Shown here: positions 9,330 through 20,471 of the stretch, in pieces
How positions within the stretch are numbered: the first letter of the stretch is position 1
How the letters are laid out: each line of letters opens with the position of its first letter
Source: Plicaturopsis crispa FD-325 SS-3
Taxonomy: Eukaryota > Basidiomycota > Agaricomycetes > Amylocorticiales > Amylocorticiaceae
Direction of reading: 5' to 3'
NCBI GenBank assembly: GCA_000827205.1
Contig: KN832555.1
Location: 3,250,696 to 3,314,695 of the forward strand
Length of the DNA: 64,000 nucleotides
Made by a program: the position numbers and the translations under genes
The notes under the pieces: model-generated
Database searches by the model: none
The model's input: only the letters and a program-made list of their open reading frames with translations
What the model was told of the DNA's origin: nothing

Positions 9330-10131
9330 TCATTCCTCCTGGACCCACTCCTCTGCGATAGGCCCTATCTTGGGCAGTTGGTACCGCGCGAGACCGTTCT
9401 TGTTCGCATCTCGATGTGCGTGGAAGCTGATGCAGGGTAGTGGCATTAGCATCTGCGGGAAAAGAGAGGACGGAAAGACGTACGCCATGTACCATGCGGG
9501 GAGGAAGACAAGGATGGTGAATAGTGTGCGTATCCACTGCGGGAAGCTCAGTAATGACACTAATATTCGTATGACGACGATGGGCGTTGTGAGCAGGGCA
9601 GACTGGTAGGCTGGCCGTGCATAAGTCAGTGACAATACATACAACTGAAGGAAAAAAACGGACCGTGAAACCTGACGAAATCATTTTTCGTCTCGATTAT
9701 CAAAACCGCAAGTGCTATACTAATATATCAGTCCTGCCCAGTGCTAATTGTCCGTACCTACTCACCAGTGACTGGTCCCAGCACATACGCCCACGCTGCC
9801 AACATATCTACCCGCATCCCGTATCGTGTTTCCCACTGATTTATCTGCCCCTCTGCTTCCTCGGCGGCTCCCAGGCCCCCATACTGCGACGTATCGAATG
9901 TGGGTATCCCCCCGGACTGGTATGACGTGTCTATGGCCTGCGCGGACGGTGCGGATACAGGGAACCACGGCCGGATTTTCGAAGGCGCCTTGGTGCTCGT
10001 GGACGCGTACGCGGGGTCGTCTGGGGGAGGTGTCTGTTTGCAAGTGCCCACGGTCATTGCACATCCGGTGTCTCGTCAAGCAGGGTGCTCACATAGGGGG
10101 CAAACGTGTTGGCGAAATGCGACGAGCTCAT
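9330..10131 (-). CDS. Tic20/DUF4870-like multi-pass membrane protein
   Basis: Four exons: 10093-10131, 9766-10033, 9664-9714, 9330-9610, giving 212 residues. The N-terminal 80 residues are polar and disordered. Three or so hydrophobic segments follow: DMLAAWAYVLGPVTALAVLI, then the ETKNDFVRFHAYQSALLTTP signature, then LFTILVFLPAWYMAYVF. The [DE]xxxVRFHAxQSxL motif is typical of the Tic20-like DUF4870/UPF0132 membrane family, whose molecular role in fungi is unsettled. A 51 nt exon encodes the signature and was recovered from its splice sites. The start at 10131 uses a 59 nt intron that joins MSSSHFANTFAPY to TPPPDDPAY; an alternative is Met at 10057. It shares a 232 bp divergent promoter with RPS24. 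Confidence 0.82.
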
Positions 10132-10363
10132 TGCGAAATCCTGTAGATGGCCGTCGGTGCTGAGTGTTTCCTGCGCTGCGCAGCGAGAGTGCCAGGCTAT
10201 GAGCCAATATGTGTTAGACTGTGAAAGAGCGACCAGGGCGGTTGTGGCGCGAACCGGGAATTGCCGGCGCGTCGACCGTGGCCCGATTCCGAAACCAACA
10301 GCTTCAAGCAAGGGCCTCCTACTCGGCGTCAAGGTAAACAAAACTACTGCTGCTCCACTGACC
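10132..10363. promoter_or_regulatory. Divergent promoter, DUF4870-like gene and RPS24
   Basis: A 232 bp gap separates opposed start codons at 10131 (minus) and 10364 (plus). Both genes must draw their core promoters from here. Confidence 0.6.
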
Positions 10364-11036
10364 ATGGTGAGTCTTTCTGTCCGTATGCTGCTGGATGCGT
10401 CCTGGATGGAATCGTGCGGTCGAACGGAGGAATTTGGGCGAGGGACGGGGTGGATGGCATAGGCACGGTTTGGATGGACCATCTTTGCTGATGCACACTT
10501 TTTACCCGTCTTGCAGGCCGACAGCTCCGCCCCCATTACGCTGCGCACGCGCAAATTCATCACGAACCGTCTCCTCGCCCGCCGCCAATTCGTCCTCGAT
10601 GTCCTCCACCCATCCCGCGCGAACGTCTCCAAGACGGAGCTCTCGGAGAAGCTTGCGGCGATCTACAAGGCGGACAAGGCGCGCGTAGTCACCTTTGGCT
10701 TCCGGACACATTTTGGTGGTGGACGGAGCACGGGTTTCGCATTGATCTACGATGATGAGGCGTCGCAGAGGAAGTTCGAGCCCAAATACCGCCTGGTTCG
10801 GGTGAGTCGGTCGGTCTTGCTTCGTGTGATCTTGCATTGAACTCGGATCCTGTAGTCCGGTCTCGAGAAAAAAGTCGACAAGCCATCCCGCAAGCTACGG
10901 AAGGAGCGCAAGAACCGTGGCAAGAAGGTCGGTTACCCCGCTCGTCTGCTTACGGCCGTTTTTCTGACATTGCCTCGTATGACAGCTCCGGGGCACGAAA
11001 AAGGTCAAGGCAAACGAAGCACCCAAGAAGAAGTAG
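10364..11036 (+). CDS. RPS24: 40S ribosomal protein S24 (eS24)
   Basis: Four exons: 10364-10366, 10517-10801, 10856-10927, 10986-11036, giving 136 residues, normal for eS24. The first exon is only the ATG; a 150 nt intron separates it from [20 protein letters not shown], a known habit of ribosomal-protein genes. Family landmarks are [39 protein letters not shown] and the basic tail [13 protein letters not shown] ending KANEAPKKK. eS24 is a small-subunit protein required for pre-rRNA processing. The long first intron near the start is a usual place for expression control in such genes. The identity is certain. Confidence 0.97.
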
Positions 11037-11341
11037 GGGTTGGACTCGTTGTCGGATTTTCTTTGGTCTCTTGGATTCGCTATCCTGCCATACAGAAAAA
11101 ATCATCTGCGGAGCTGTATCTATGGCTTATGCCTTCCTTTCCCCTCCTACCCCATGAATATCATGCGTATGCAGAGTCCCATCCAGCTCCGACACTGTAA
11201 GCGCCGCCCGCCATGGCCCTTGTTTCTCGATGCACTGGTATTATGAGGATGCCGCAAGGTACATAGGGTATATTGTGGTTTTACGATATTGGAGGCGACG
11301 AGACAACCAGAAGAAAACAACACACTCGTCTGCAAGAGCGA

Positions 11342-12932
11342 TCAGAACCCAGATTTCTTGTGGATGATATCCGGATCTTCTTGGTACTCCTCTGCAGAGA
11401 CCCACATCTATCAGAGAAAACGTCAGGACGGTGAGCTACGGCGGTAAAATAGGTATGCAAACCTTCTTGAACGTGTTAAGACCTGCAAGAATCGAACCGC
11501 CGATCCAAGTGGAATATTTGCGCTCAGGCGGCGCGTATATCTTGATTTTGACATCCTTCAATGCCAATTTCTTGGTCTCGTTGAGTAGGCGATCACCGAA
11601 ACCTAGCAGATAAGATGTCAGTGCTAGTCATTCATGGCCCTTGACGATAAACGTACCGCGACATAATGTACTGCCTCCACTGAGAACAATATTCGAGAAT
11701 AGACTTTTCCGGAGATCGAGGTCGACACGGTTGATCGAGTCCACAACTACCTGGTGCACGCCAGCATATTCCTGCCCGATTATTTCAGGGTTGAACAGGA
11801 TCTCGGGTGCACGGAACCGCTCGGCACCAAGCTAGCAGAGGTGTCAGCGCATCATTTGTGGTCGGTCGCGAACAAATCACCTGTACGACATTTCCGTCCG
11901 GCAGTCTGAACTCTTCTGTCCGACCCATTGTATCCTTTTCCTCTTTTTGCGGGTTCAAAGCGATGTAGCAGCATTTCTCCTTGATGGTCCGGACGACCTC
12001 TCGTTCTGCTGTCGTGTGTAAGTGGTGCCCAGATTTGCGAAGGAGTAGTTGCAGATGATCCGTCACGTCCCTGCAGGACGCGTATTAGGAGCGAACGGGT
12101 ATGCAGTAACTAAGATATCGTACCTCCCTGCAACATCGACCCGGCGGATTGCGTGAGGCATTGAGAATCCTTCGAACACCGGAACTGCATGTGTGACACC
12201 GTCGCCCGAGTCAAGCACAATTCCTGTTGTCCGTCCTGACGAATATCTAGCGCAAATCATGAGCAGCGGTTATTTATCTACGGTGCAAATAGGCTTACAG
12301 TGATAATACTGCCTGCACGGAGGTGAAGAGTGCTGGGACATTGAACGTATCGAAAAATATTTGAGCCGCAACGTCCCGATTACTTCGAGGATTCAGTGGC
12401 GCCTCAGTCAGTAATACAGGATGCTACACCGATTCATCGTCATTAGTCAAATATCACTAGAGAATATACGAGCACACCAACGCACCTCTTCACTCAATGT
12501 GCCGAGCTCCTCAGCATAAATCCAGCTCCATATACGCTCCATGTCGTCCCAGTCTGTGACGATACCGTGTTCCATGGGATATTTGATCTTGAGCAAGCCT
12601 CTGAACTCTTGCGCTTTCCGGCCGATGAACACATCGCCCTCCAGCGCGCCAGCCATGACGCGTATATGTTTTGGTCGACCAACGCTATCCGTCACTGTCA
12701 GCGCGCATGGACGCGTTTCCGGTGGATAGGCAGACGTACAAAGACGGGAAGAAACATTTCGGATGGTCCTGTCCTGCAAATCCAGCCTTGATAGTGCCCG
12801 AGCCCTGATAAACGGTCCCCGGCGGTCAGATTCACAAGTTTAGGTTCATGCGTAATAAGCGAGCAAGAGTAGACAGACATTGTCGATAACAACCGGCTGG
12901 TTCGTGAGGACATCGTCAAATTCGGCAGACAT
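11342..12932 (-). CDS. ARP1: Actin-related protein 1 (centractin) of dynactin
   Basis: Nine exons: 12879-12932, 12740-12804, 12486-12684, 12299-12423, 12124-12246, 11881-12070, 11657-11831, 11463-11602, 11342-11407, giving 378 residues. Actin-fold motifs are intact: the phosphate loop [26 protein letters not shown], the [18 protein letters not shown] segment, the second phosphate loop [17 protein letters not shown], and [17 protein letters not shown]. The sequence follows centractin rather than actin ([17 protein letters not shown]). Arp1 polymerises into the short filament at the core of dynactin, which links cytoplasmic dynein to nuclei and vesicles and is essential for nuclear distribution in hyphae. 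All joins keep frame. It is divergent from the gene at 13161 across 228 bp. Confidence 0.96.
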
Positions 12933-13160
12933 GCTGGCCCGTGTTGGCTATAGTTCTCGACCAGAAGTCTGCAGAAAAGCTGAAAGTGTGGACGGTCCAA
13001 AGAGAAATACGCAAGAAAACGCAGGACGGGACGGTGGCGGACTGCAAGTCTTGATTTGACGCGTCGCGCAGCACTTCAACGTCCCGCCTCTATCCTCCGC
13101 CCACCACCACCGCTGCTTTGCTCTGGTCAGCGCCGCCATCGCTGCTAGTCAATCTATCGC

Positions 13161-13990
13161 ATGGCGTCTCGATACGGGCTCTGGACGCTCACGGTGCTCT
13201 TCTGGCTATCTGCATACGTTGTAAGCTTCCAATAGGGCGCCCGTTGTCCAAACCGACCTCGCTCATGGCTCTCTACTACAGCTGTCTGTAAACGGTATCT
13301 TGAATAAATGGGAGGCAACCAATTTCTGCAAATGTGCGTGTTACTTCGCCCGCTGAGTGGTCCTTGGACTGACCCTATGGGCATCTCAGGCATATGCTTC
13401 CAATCGAATTATTCTATCCTGCATCTGGAAATCCCAGACAATCCCTCTAAACCGTGTCTATCGTGTACAAAGCAGTGGTGCCTAAACCAGAACCTGCTTA
13501 TCTGCGCGGGCGCGTCCCTAGGTGACACTGACCCCGACACGGCAACTGGGAAAGAGGGCGATGTGGAGGCGCGGTGCTTCCGTAAGTACTGCCGTACCAC
13601 TGTCCTGCAGGATCCATCGAGGTGGAAACTCACAACACCCTTAACCTCTAGAACGGGATTCGCCCCGAGACCAACTTGTGGTCACCCTCTTTCTGTTGAC
13701 AGTGTTTGGCTTGTTGCTGGGGGCAGGCATAAAGCATCGGATGGTGAAAGCCGGACTCCCGTTGGACGCCAGTCTTCTGCCGTGGAATACAGGGCACAAA
13801 TGGTGGAAGGCTAGTTGCGGTTCATAGCAAATCATTAGAGTTTTGTTTGTATTGACTGTTCTTCTAGGCTTTGCTACCCGGCAGGGATCCTGAGAGCTTT
13901 GGACTTAGCGATCAGCGTCGAGGTCGTTCATATGAGGGCGCCAGAGGACAGGGAGAGTATGTCGCCGTTTCTGGTTCTCCAGTACCATAG
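13161..13990 (+). CDS. Conserved fungal one-pass membrane protein with Cys-rich lumenal domain
   Basis: Five exons: 13161-13220, 13282-13333, 13390-13581, 13652-13809, 13868-13990, giving 194 residues. There is an N-terminal signal or anchor (YGLWTLTVLFWLSAYVLSV), then a lumenal part with eight Cys (FCKCICFQ, PCLSCTKQWCLNQNLLIC, RCFQ), a conserved RDSPRDQ stretch, a membrane helix (LVVTLFLLTVFGLLLGAGI) and a polar cytoplasmic tail. I believe this layout is shared by uncharacterised fungal proteins but cannot name the family. The last intron has no GT donor: GC-AG (GCTAGT...CTAG, 13810-13867) is the only join that keeps the downstream 41 codons open. An alternative GT at 13814 would give a different tail. 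The function is unknown. Confidence 0.72.
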
Positions 13991-14254
13991 GGAGCCGGCC
14001 CGTGTGTACGCTGTATATTTATTTTTTCTTGGGACTGGCCCGATGTGCACAACGGTGTCTACATATAAAGATTGAAGAGAAAGCTATTGGGAGAAATAGC
14101 CTGAACAAATTGTCAATAAATCTGCTTAGAATTCGTTTGAATTCGTTTGACCATACTCATATGCTATAGACGATCATGTCATAATACCTTCAGGGACCAT
14201 GCATATGCGTGGCACTGGAAGTTATAGTTGTCTAGATTCCTACGCAGCACCTCC

Positions 14255-14685
14255 ATGGGCTCCCTCTGTTCGAAATCCAATACACTTTCAGGTGGGCACA
14301 CCGTCCTAGGCAGCTCATCTACGGCTGCTGGGGGACAAGGACAGCAAATTGGCGGCCATTCTGATCGCCCAGACCCGCGCGTTGCAGCTGCAGAAGCTGC
14401 TGAGCGAAGACTACAGGCGGTACGATAGACCCCTTTCTTCCCTTCAACACACTCCTGATTGCTTAACTGGACCCTCTATCTCTTCCGCCGCAGGCACAAT
14501 CACGGGGAACCTCTGCGTCAAACCCAAACCGGGGGCAACTCGCTGCGAAAGTCGAGAAGGCTAAAACCGCGAAGCCAGGCCCCCCAGAAGAAAGAGAAGA
14601 GCGGCTCGTGGTATGTGCATGCCCATCGAATACCTTAGTATGCGTTTCACCTAACCACGCATGGCCTGGTTCGCAGTGGGATTGA
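14255..14685 (+). CDS. SVIP-like small p97/Cdc48-interacting protein, 96 aa
   Basis: Three exons: 14255-14419, 14494-14610, 14677-14685. The N-terminus MGSLCSKS has Gly2 and Ser6, as needed for N-myristoylation, with a Cys at position 5 as a palmitoylation candidate. At about residues 44-56 lies RVAAAEAAERRLQA, which fits the VCP-interacting motif (VIM, a helix with AAxRR) of animal SVIP, followed by an SRGTSASNPNRGQLA segment and a charged end (ERLVWD). Animal SVIP is a myristoylated ER/lysosome-membrane adaptor that binds the N-domain of p97 and inhibits gp78-linked ERAD. By analogy this protein would tether Cdc48 to membranes. Size, architecture and motif agree; a direct test is lacking. 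The in-frame Met at 14228 was rejected because it would bury the myristoylation glycine. Confidence 0.72.
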
Positions 14686-15382
14686 TCGTAGATATGTGAA
14701 GCGGGGCGGTACAGTCGGGAAGGTCTTCTGTCTCATGGGATGCCTTTGGCACGCTACATACTTTTTGGGCGCGGGACCCTCTGATCGGTCGTGAGTGACC
14801 AGGATAGCACTCTTTGGTTGGATATTTGCTCATGCCTTCTATCCACAGGCTGCAGGCCTCGTTGTGGGCACGTTAACGCGGTATTTGTGGTGCAACACGC
14901 TTAAATATTCCGATGGAGATGGAGGAGCTCAGGGCGCCCTTGCACTTATCAGCGGCGACCCACGAGGGCTTGCGCTGGGCTTTCTAACTGCCAGACGGTG
15001 GTACGTCGGTGTTCAAAAGTCAGCCTCGCAATGTGCGTGCGTGCACGTCGCCTGACCCGTAAGATCGCGGCGGAGACCTTTTGTGATTTGAGCATATGAA
15101 CGCTTCTCCTCCACCTGTCTCGCAGCGTGTTTTAGCTACCGTACTAGTGTGCATCGTGTAGGCAGAGTATTTTCAGTCGAGAATTTATTTCTATCTTGCA
15201 CAAAATCCTGTATATTTTGCTGAGGCACACGTGGGAGCCGGATTTGCCAGCGAACATCCGAGTGCGCCGGATAGGAACGCGAAAACACATTTTGTCTCCG
15301 TCTTTCCACCATCAGATCGTCAACAAACTGACATATCTCAGGCAGGAAATCCTGTAGGGATCAACTTGTGTATACCACATGC
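14686..15382. other. Intergenic, SVIP-like to GPI2
   Basis: About 700 bp. Plus-strand open frames at 14795-15055 and 15231-15473 overlap no family and show no splice logic of their own, though an upstream exon of GPI2 here cannot be excluded. No RNA gene was seen. Confidence 0.4.
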
Positions 15383-16559
15383 ATGGGCCCCAATGAATGG
15401 GAAAAGGTTCTGTGGAAAAAACAGGACTTCCCCGACAACTACATACCTCGGGACTCTTTTCTTTCTGCCTTGAAGAAGAACCGTAAGCAGATGACTCCGA
15501 AAGTATCATATAGCAATTGCAACAAGATACTGACCAGTCGTGTCTAGCCAATTTTAAACCATATACATACGGTCAACTGGTCATTGCCTCGTGTGCGATA
15601 ACGCAACACCTGGCGACAATTTATATCTTCCTGGCCGTCTTCCTGCGGCTCAAGGCGCGTACTTTGGACCCCCGAATACTGGTCTGGATATCCATAGGAT
15701 GCTTCGTCGTCGGATATACTGCCTGGGAACTCCTTGACCGTTCACCCGGGGACCGACGAGCCAACCGTATGTCGCCTCCCCGTTGACCCGCAATGCTATG
15801 CAATGATATTCATGCCTCATGCGCACGGCTACACAGGTGCCAAGACGTTGAAGTCATCAATACTTGTGTTCCTCGCGTTGATGTCTTTGTCCCCTGTGCT
15901 GAAGACTTTAACGGCTGCAACGTCTTCAGATTCCATATGGGCTCTCTCAGCTTGCCTGTTTGTCCTCAATGCTTTGCTAGCAGACTACAATACCGTGCAG
16001 CTGAACGGCAAGATACGCGAGCGGTGCATACATATCCTTTCTACGCTCTCTGTCGTTGCTCAATAAAACTTCTTACCCTAGGCTGACGTCGGTTCTCTCC
16101 ATAAATGCTGCTATATCGTCCTCGGTGGTGCTTGCTTCACGGCTCCGTGACGACCTCGCCGTCTTCGCGCTCATTCTATTTGCGGTGCAGACTTTCACGC
16201 TGTTCCCTATGCTCCGACATCGTCTACAGGTACGTACACCTCCCGTTTCTCTGATACTGTCATCTCATTGCTTCTTTTCTCACCAGGCAACGCCGACGGT
16301 GCTCCAGGCTATCTTGACCGTGTTTCTTTCTACCCTATCTGTTCTCCTCACGGCGCCGCTGTCAAGAACCGCCAGCCATCTACATGCCGCCTCTCTGTCT
16401 ACGGTCACATTTATCGCGCCAGCTGTTCTCGTATGGGCTCAGAAGCATAAAAAGTGCGTAGCCGTGTCGATAATCCATATCTTCAGTGCTCATGCCTCTT
16501 CCACGGTCCACAGTGAGATCAGAGGGCCATGGGACGTTGCCACCCCAAAGGTCAATTGA
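15383..16559 (+). CDS. GPI2: GPI2/PIG-C, subunit of GPI-GlcNAc transferase
   Basis: Six exons: 15383-15482, 15548-15766, 15837-16023, 16082-16229, 16287-16453, 16514-16559, giving 288 residues (human PIG-C 297). Landmarks are EWEKVLWKKQDFPDNYIPRD, FKPYTYGQLVIASCAITQHL, SPVLKTLTAATSSDSIWALS, LTSVLSINAAISSSVVLASRL, FTLFPMLRHRLQ and the terminal NEIRGPWDVATPKVN. It is a polytopic ER protein of the complex that transfers GlcNAc from UDP-GlcNAc to phosphatidylinositol, the first step of GPI-anchor synthesis. The start at 15383 gives MGPNEWEKV; since other fungi have longer N-termini, an upstream exon is possible. Introns are 57-70 nt. The identity is certain. Confidence 0.95.
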
Positions 16560-18279
16560 GTGATAGCTATGCACTACCCAGCGTCAAGTCAGCGGCCATG
16601 ATAGATCGTGAAGCTTGTTTCCTAGCCGTATAGCCGGACGCTACCACGGACTTACGATGGCGAGTGCCTCACCTTCTATTGCGTAAAAATCTAGCTGACA
16701 CTACATTCAGGACCAGGGAGCTGGTCAAATTGGAGACTCCGAGCTGTAATGAAGTCGACGTGGAAGGCCGCTACCTCCGTAGATGAGTCGCTGTTCTATC
16801 CGCACATCTCTTCGTCTTTCTTGACGGTCGAATGATATTCTGTCCTTCTGCGGAACATCGATATCGACGACAGTGTGGGTATGCGACTGCCTCCTGTATT
16901 CTGCTTCTTTGCCTCCCCGACTTCATAGAAGGTCGTGGCCAAGGTCGCGGAGATAATCGTGCTCGGCAAAGTCGCCGACCACGCTGGACGCTGTGGCCGC
17001 GCGCAGTGCACCTGGTCTGTGCGCTGTCCGTGGAAATGACTGCGATCTCCGCGATCAAGCAACACGCCTTTCATTTGGATAAGATTTGCCTTCCAGGCAT
17101 TTTGAGTACATCGTATGCACGCTGGTGATTGGATCATTCTACATCTCCTGAGACCGCCGCGGTGCTGGATGTATCATCGACACTTGCCTTTCAGAGAAGT
17201 GCCTTCTTGTCTGCTGGGGGTTCTCAACACCTTTGACAAATGCCGTGGCGATTGTCTGGCTTAACATGTAAGTAAGTTTAAAATCTTGTCTTCCAGTGTC
17301 TTCGAGTGCTGTCTTATCGATGAATCAGAGCAACTTCTCCTGTATGAATGTCTGGAAGATCATGTTCGCTGGCATTTGCTTCCCCGCAGATATGACACAC
17401 AGCCGTAATGGTAGGGTCGCTATAAAATAATCCGATCAACCAAGGAGATCATGGGTGAGTCCTGTAACTTTGTAGATATCTCGAGGCTCGGGCTGATGTC
17501 TGCGTATCTACAGCTTAGGATGGCAGGGGAAGAGGATGGTCAATCCTGCACCTGATGATGTCCGTGATATCGAATATATCCCACCCTGCTCTGTCGGGAA
17601 GAATCATCCGTGTGAATCAGTTCATTTCGTGCATACTATTATCCGCCAGCGCCTACGAACGTGGGGGGGCATTATTCGAGGTCGGACTACACGTCTATTC
17701 CGTGTGTTCTGGGTATCTGCTCGCCTCCTCAACAGCAGACCCTGTGGTTGGCAAAGGGCTGCCCGCTGGAACCACCGCTGTTCGGTCATGCGAATTACTG
17801 AGCGCCGCACGAAGGACCTCAACATCACGGAATTTTTGTGGGCTCACTATCAGTCGGCCGAGTATGGTGAGGTTTATTAAAAAACGGAGTACACCGAAGA
17901 CCACAGCCTGCCAGCCTGTGGCAGGTGACTAAAGTGATTCCCTTTGTTTCTCGATGGGTCAATTAATGGCCACGGGCGCTCTGCCGATGGCCGCGATGAT
18001 ATCTCCCCCGGTCGCGACATCATCCCCGCCCCCGACGACACCGCGATCATGGTACTGGTGCTTAGGCGCTCTCAAGAAAGGGTTTTTGAAGGTTGGGATT
18101 ATATTACAGTAGCAATAGCGGGACAAAGTATATAACAAATCTTGGTAGGTATAAGTAACGTTTTGTGTGTCTACAATGTCAGTAAAGTGATAGCGTTGTG
18201 AGAGCAGCATAATGTTGGTAGTACAGGCCTTCCCCTCCAAAGACACCTCCAAATATGGTCTAATTAACAATTTCCACCG
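16560..18279. other. 1.7 kb without a supportable gene
   Basis: Plus-strand open frames (16832-17128, 17536-17880, 17555-17932) and minus-strand frames (16771-17137, 17695-17904) cannot be joined into a known protein. Splice-like signals occur (for example GTAAGTAAG at 17271), so a diverged or decayed gene is possible. A 7 bp perfect hairpin lies at 17907-17925. I assign nothing. Confidence 0.4.
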
Positions 18280-19886
18280 TCACGTTTGCATGTCGTCTCC
18301 GGTATCGTCTTGCAGCCGAGGCCGCTTCGTTCCTGCGTGGACGCCGACGCCCATCCCGATACCCCGCGCCTCCAGGACCTCCATAGCCGCGCGCGAGGCC
18401 CCGTCAGATGATTTTTTCGTGCGGGCTCGTGTTCTTCGTAGGGCGCCGAACGCTTGCGCCTTTATGACGGCGAGCGTGCCAGATATAGGGGGCGTGCCGG
18501 GGGAGGGCGATCGTGAAGTGGGTGATGCGGCGGTCGGAGCGGCGACCGTAGAAGTACTGCCGCCGCGCTTCGAGCGCAGCCGAGGCTGTGCGTAGGAGGA
18601 CTCCCCTTCGCTACTTCCAGCCCGGTCATTATGGGAGTGGTGATCGTTGTTCGGAAAATGCGGTATTGCGGGGAGGAGGGGGCGCTCTGGGCCGGAGTTT
18701 GTCCGCCGTGCGCCGAGCCGATAGCGAAGGCTGTCGCTACCGGAGCCGGGCATAGAGATGTCGGCTGTGCCGCCGTGCAGAGTCACCTCCGCAGCGTGTG
18801 CATTGGATTGGCGGCGGTAGTCATAGTCTGAGCGGTCCTGAACGGAGCCCTCGGGAAATGAAAATTGAAAGGGGGACGTCAAAGCCGCCGACGTGGAAGA
18901 GGATGGTGGGGTAGAGGTAGACGGAGACATGGATCGACTGGTGGGAAATACGTAGGGTGCCGTCTCGAGATTGTTCATCTGCGCCTTTTGGTCCTCGACG
19001 GGAAATCGATTGACATAATTCATGTCGGGCGACGTGAGGGTGGGCGACTCCACGAAATTGGGTGAATGGGTAGAGGTACTGCTCCCGGGAGCGCCAGATT
19101 CGTTGCCGGACGAGGCGGTCTGCACAATCGTCTGGGGCCAAGGCCCGTCACGGCTGGATCCCTGCATTCCGTATGGATATGGACCATATTTCTGACTCCG
19201 ATGGCCACCCAAATGCGCAGACGCTTCGCCGGACATCTGCTCGGCGTCGCCACCAGCGTACCCAACCGACGAGGAGTGGCTCGAGTAGCCATGGCTGGAC
19301 CCGGTCGCATAAGGGCCGGCCAGGGACGAGTCGTCGGGGCGGTATATGCCATCGCCGTTATAAGGAGTCGAATGCGATGGGCCTAAATGTGGGTTTAAGG
19401 AGTTGGTTTGGGAGTGATGGGATGGAGAGAAGGACGACGGCAGGGGAGGTAGATCGTCGGACTCTGGTCCATGACCTGATTTTCTTGCCTGCCACATCGC
19501 CCTCCAAAATTTTTCGCGCTCCCGGAAGTCGTGCTTGAGGCGCGCATTCTCCTGCTTGAGCTCTGAGGACTCGGTACGCGCCTCCCGGCATGAATCCTGG
19601 AGCTGTAATACGACAGACTCGAGGCTGGTGACTATAAAATGGGGGTTCGGTATGAGCTGCTGAGAGCGTATTCGACCTTCGTCGAGAACATGACCGAACC
19701 TGTTTCCTCGAGAGTCGCGATATAGTTCGCTCGCCGGGCCCTGAAAGCAGCCTGGGCGTCGGCGTTCTTCTTCTTCCTGAGAGCGACGTCGGACATACGC
19801 GTGCTGTTGCTGGTAGACTCCTCTGCGCCGTTCGATTGAGAAATATGGTCGGGTGGCGAGAGCGAAGGATCAATTTTGTTGGGCAT
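18280..19886 (-). CDS. bZIP transcription factor, 512 aa
   Basis: Two exons: 19700-19886 and 18280-19631, joined across a 68 nt intron that splits the leucine zipper. The basic region (RKKKNADAQAAFRARRANYI, about residues 38-57) has the NxxAQxxFR signature of the fungal Yap1/Pap1 group. The zipper that follows has heptad hydrophobics (LEETVTSLESVVLQLQ, then SSELKQENARLKHDF). The remaining 400 residues are Ser/Pro/Gly-rich and disordered, as in activation regions, with a basic patch near the C-terminus. No Cys-rich redox domain like that of Yap1 is visible, so the family membership rests on the DNA-contact motif only. A nuclear DNA-binding regulator is certain; its targets are unknown. Confidence 0.88.
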
Positions 19887-20471
19887 AAGACAAGGGGGAA
19901 GGAATATTGGGTGGGAGCAGACCTAAGGGGTTCGAAAGGTTTAAAATGGCAGGGCAAAAAAGAATTCGATGTCAGGGCACGAGGGAAATTGGTCCGCGGC
20001 ACTTTCCAATTTGCCAAAGTTTGGCTCAATTTAGGTTCATTTCTTCACAAAATAATATATTGTTTCCCCTCCGAATTCACCCCGGCCTGAAACCTGCTGT
20101 GTGCGTTGCGGACGACAATGTGACAAGCGAATAGGATGCGATGCCAGACGCCTGTGTTTCAGTGCCATGGCCGGCGGTAGGCACGGATATCCGCGCGCGC
20201 TGATAAACAAACAAATTAACGGTCCTCGAGGATGGCCTCGCGCGCGCTTGTTTGTATGACCCCATCTTCTTTCGTTTTCTCACCGCAAAGGCCGTGATCC
20301 ACGAAGAACCGTAATTTCCACATCCAAACTGAGCTAGATGCTAGGAAAAGCCACCTCTCAGCCTCATCTAATCACCTGGACCGCGTCGGGGTCCACCTAC
20401 GAGCACAAACTATGTCCTGCTGTCAGCAACGAGGTGGCAGCGGACCGATATCTGTTATTTACCTCTCGGCG
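19887..20471. other. Promoter of the bZIP gene and 3' side of APC4
   Basis: About 585 bp. AT-rich blocks near 20040-20075 and AAACAAACAAATT near 20207 are seen. Open frames here are short and unconvincing. No RNA gene was seen. Confidence 0.4.

Noticed and set aside
10078-10386. Minus-strand frame starting near 10386 as an N-terminal extension of the DUF4870-like protein
   Set aside because: It would overlap the start and first intron of RPS24, and the frame stops before joining; the 59 nt intron after MSSSHFANTFAPY explains the 5' end better.
19358-20029. 223-codon minus-strand frame over the bZIP gene
   Set aside because: Wrong frame relative to the basic region and zipper; a shadow of exon 1 and its intron.
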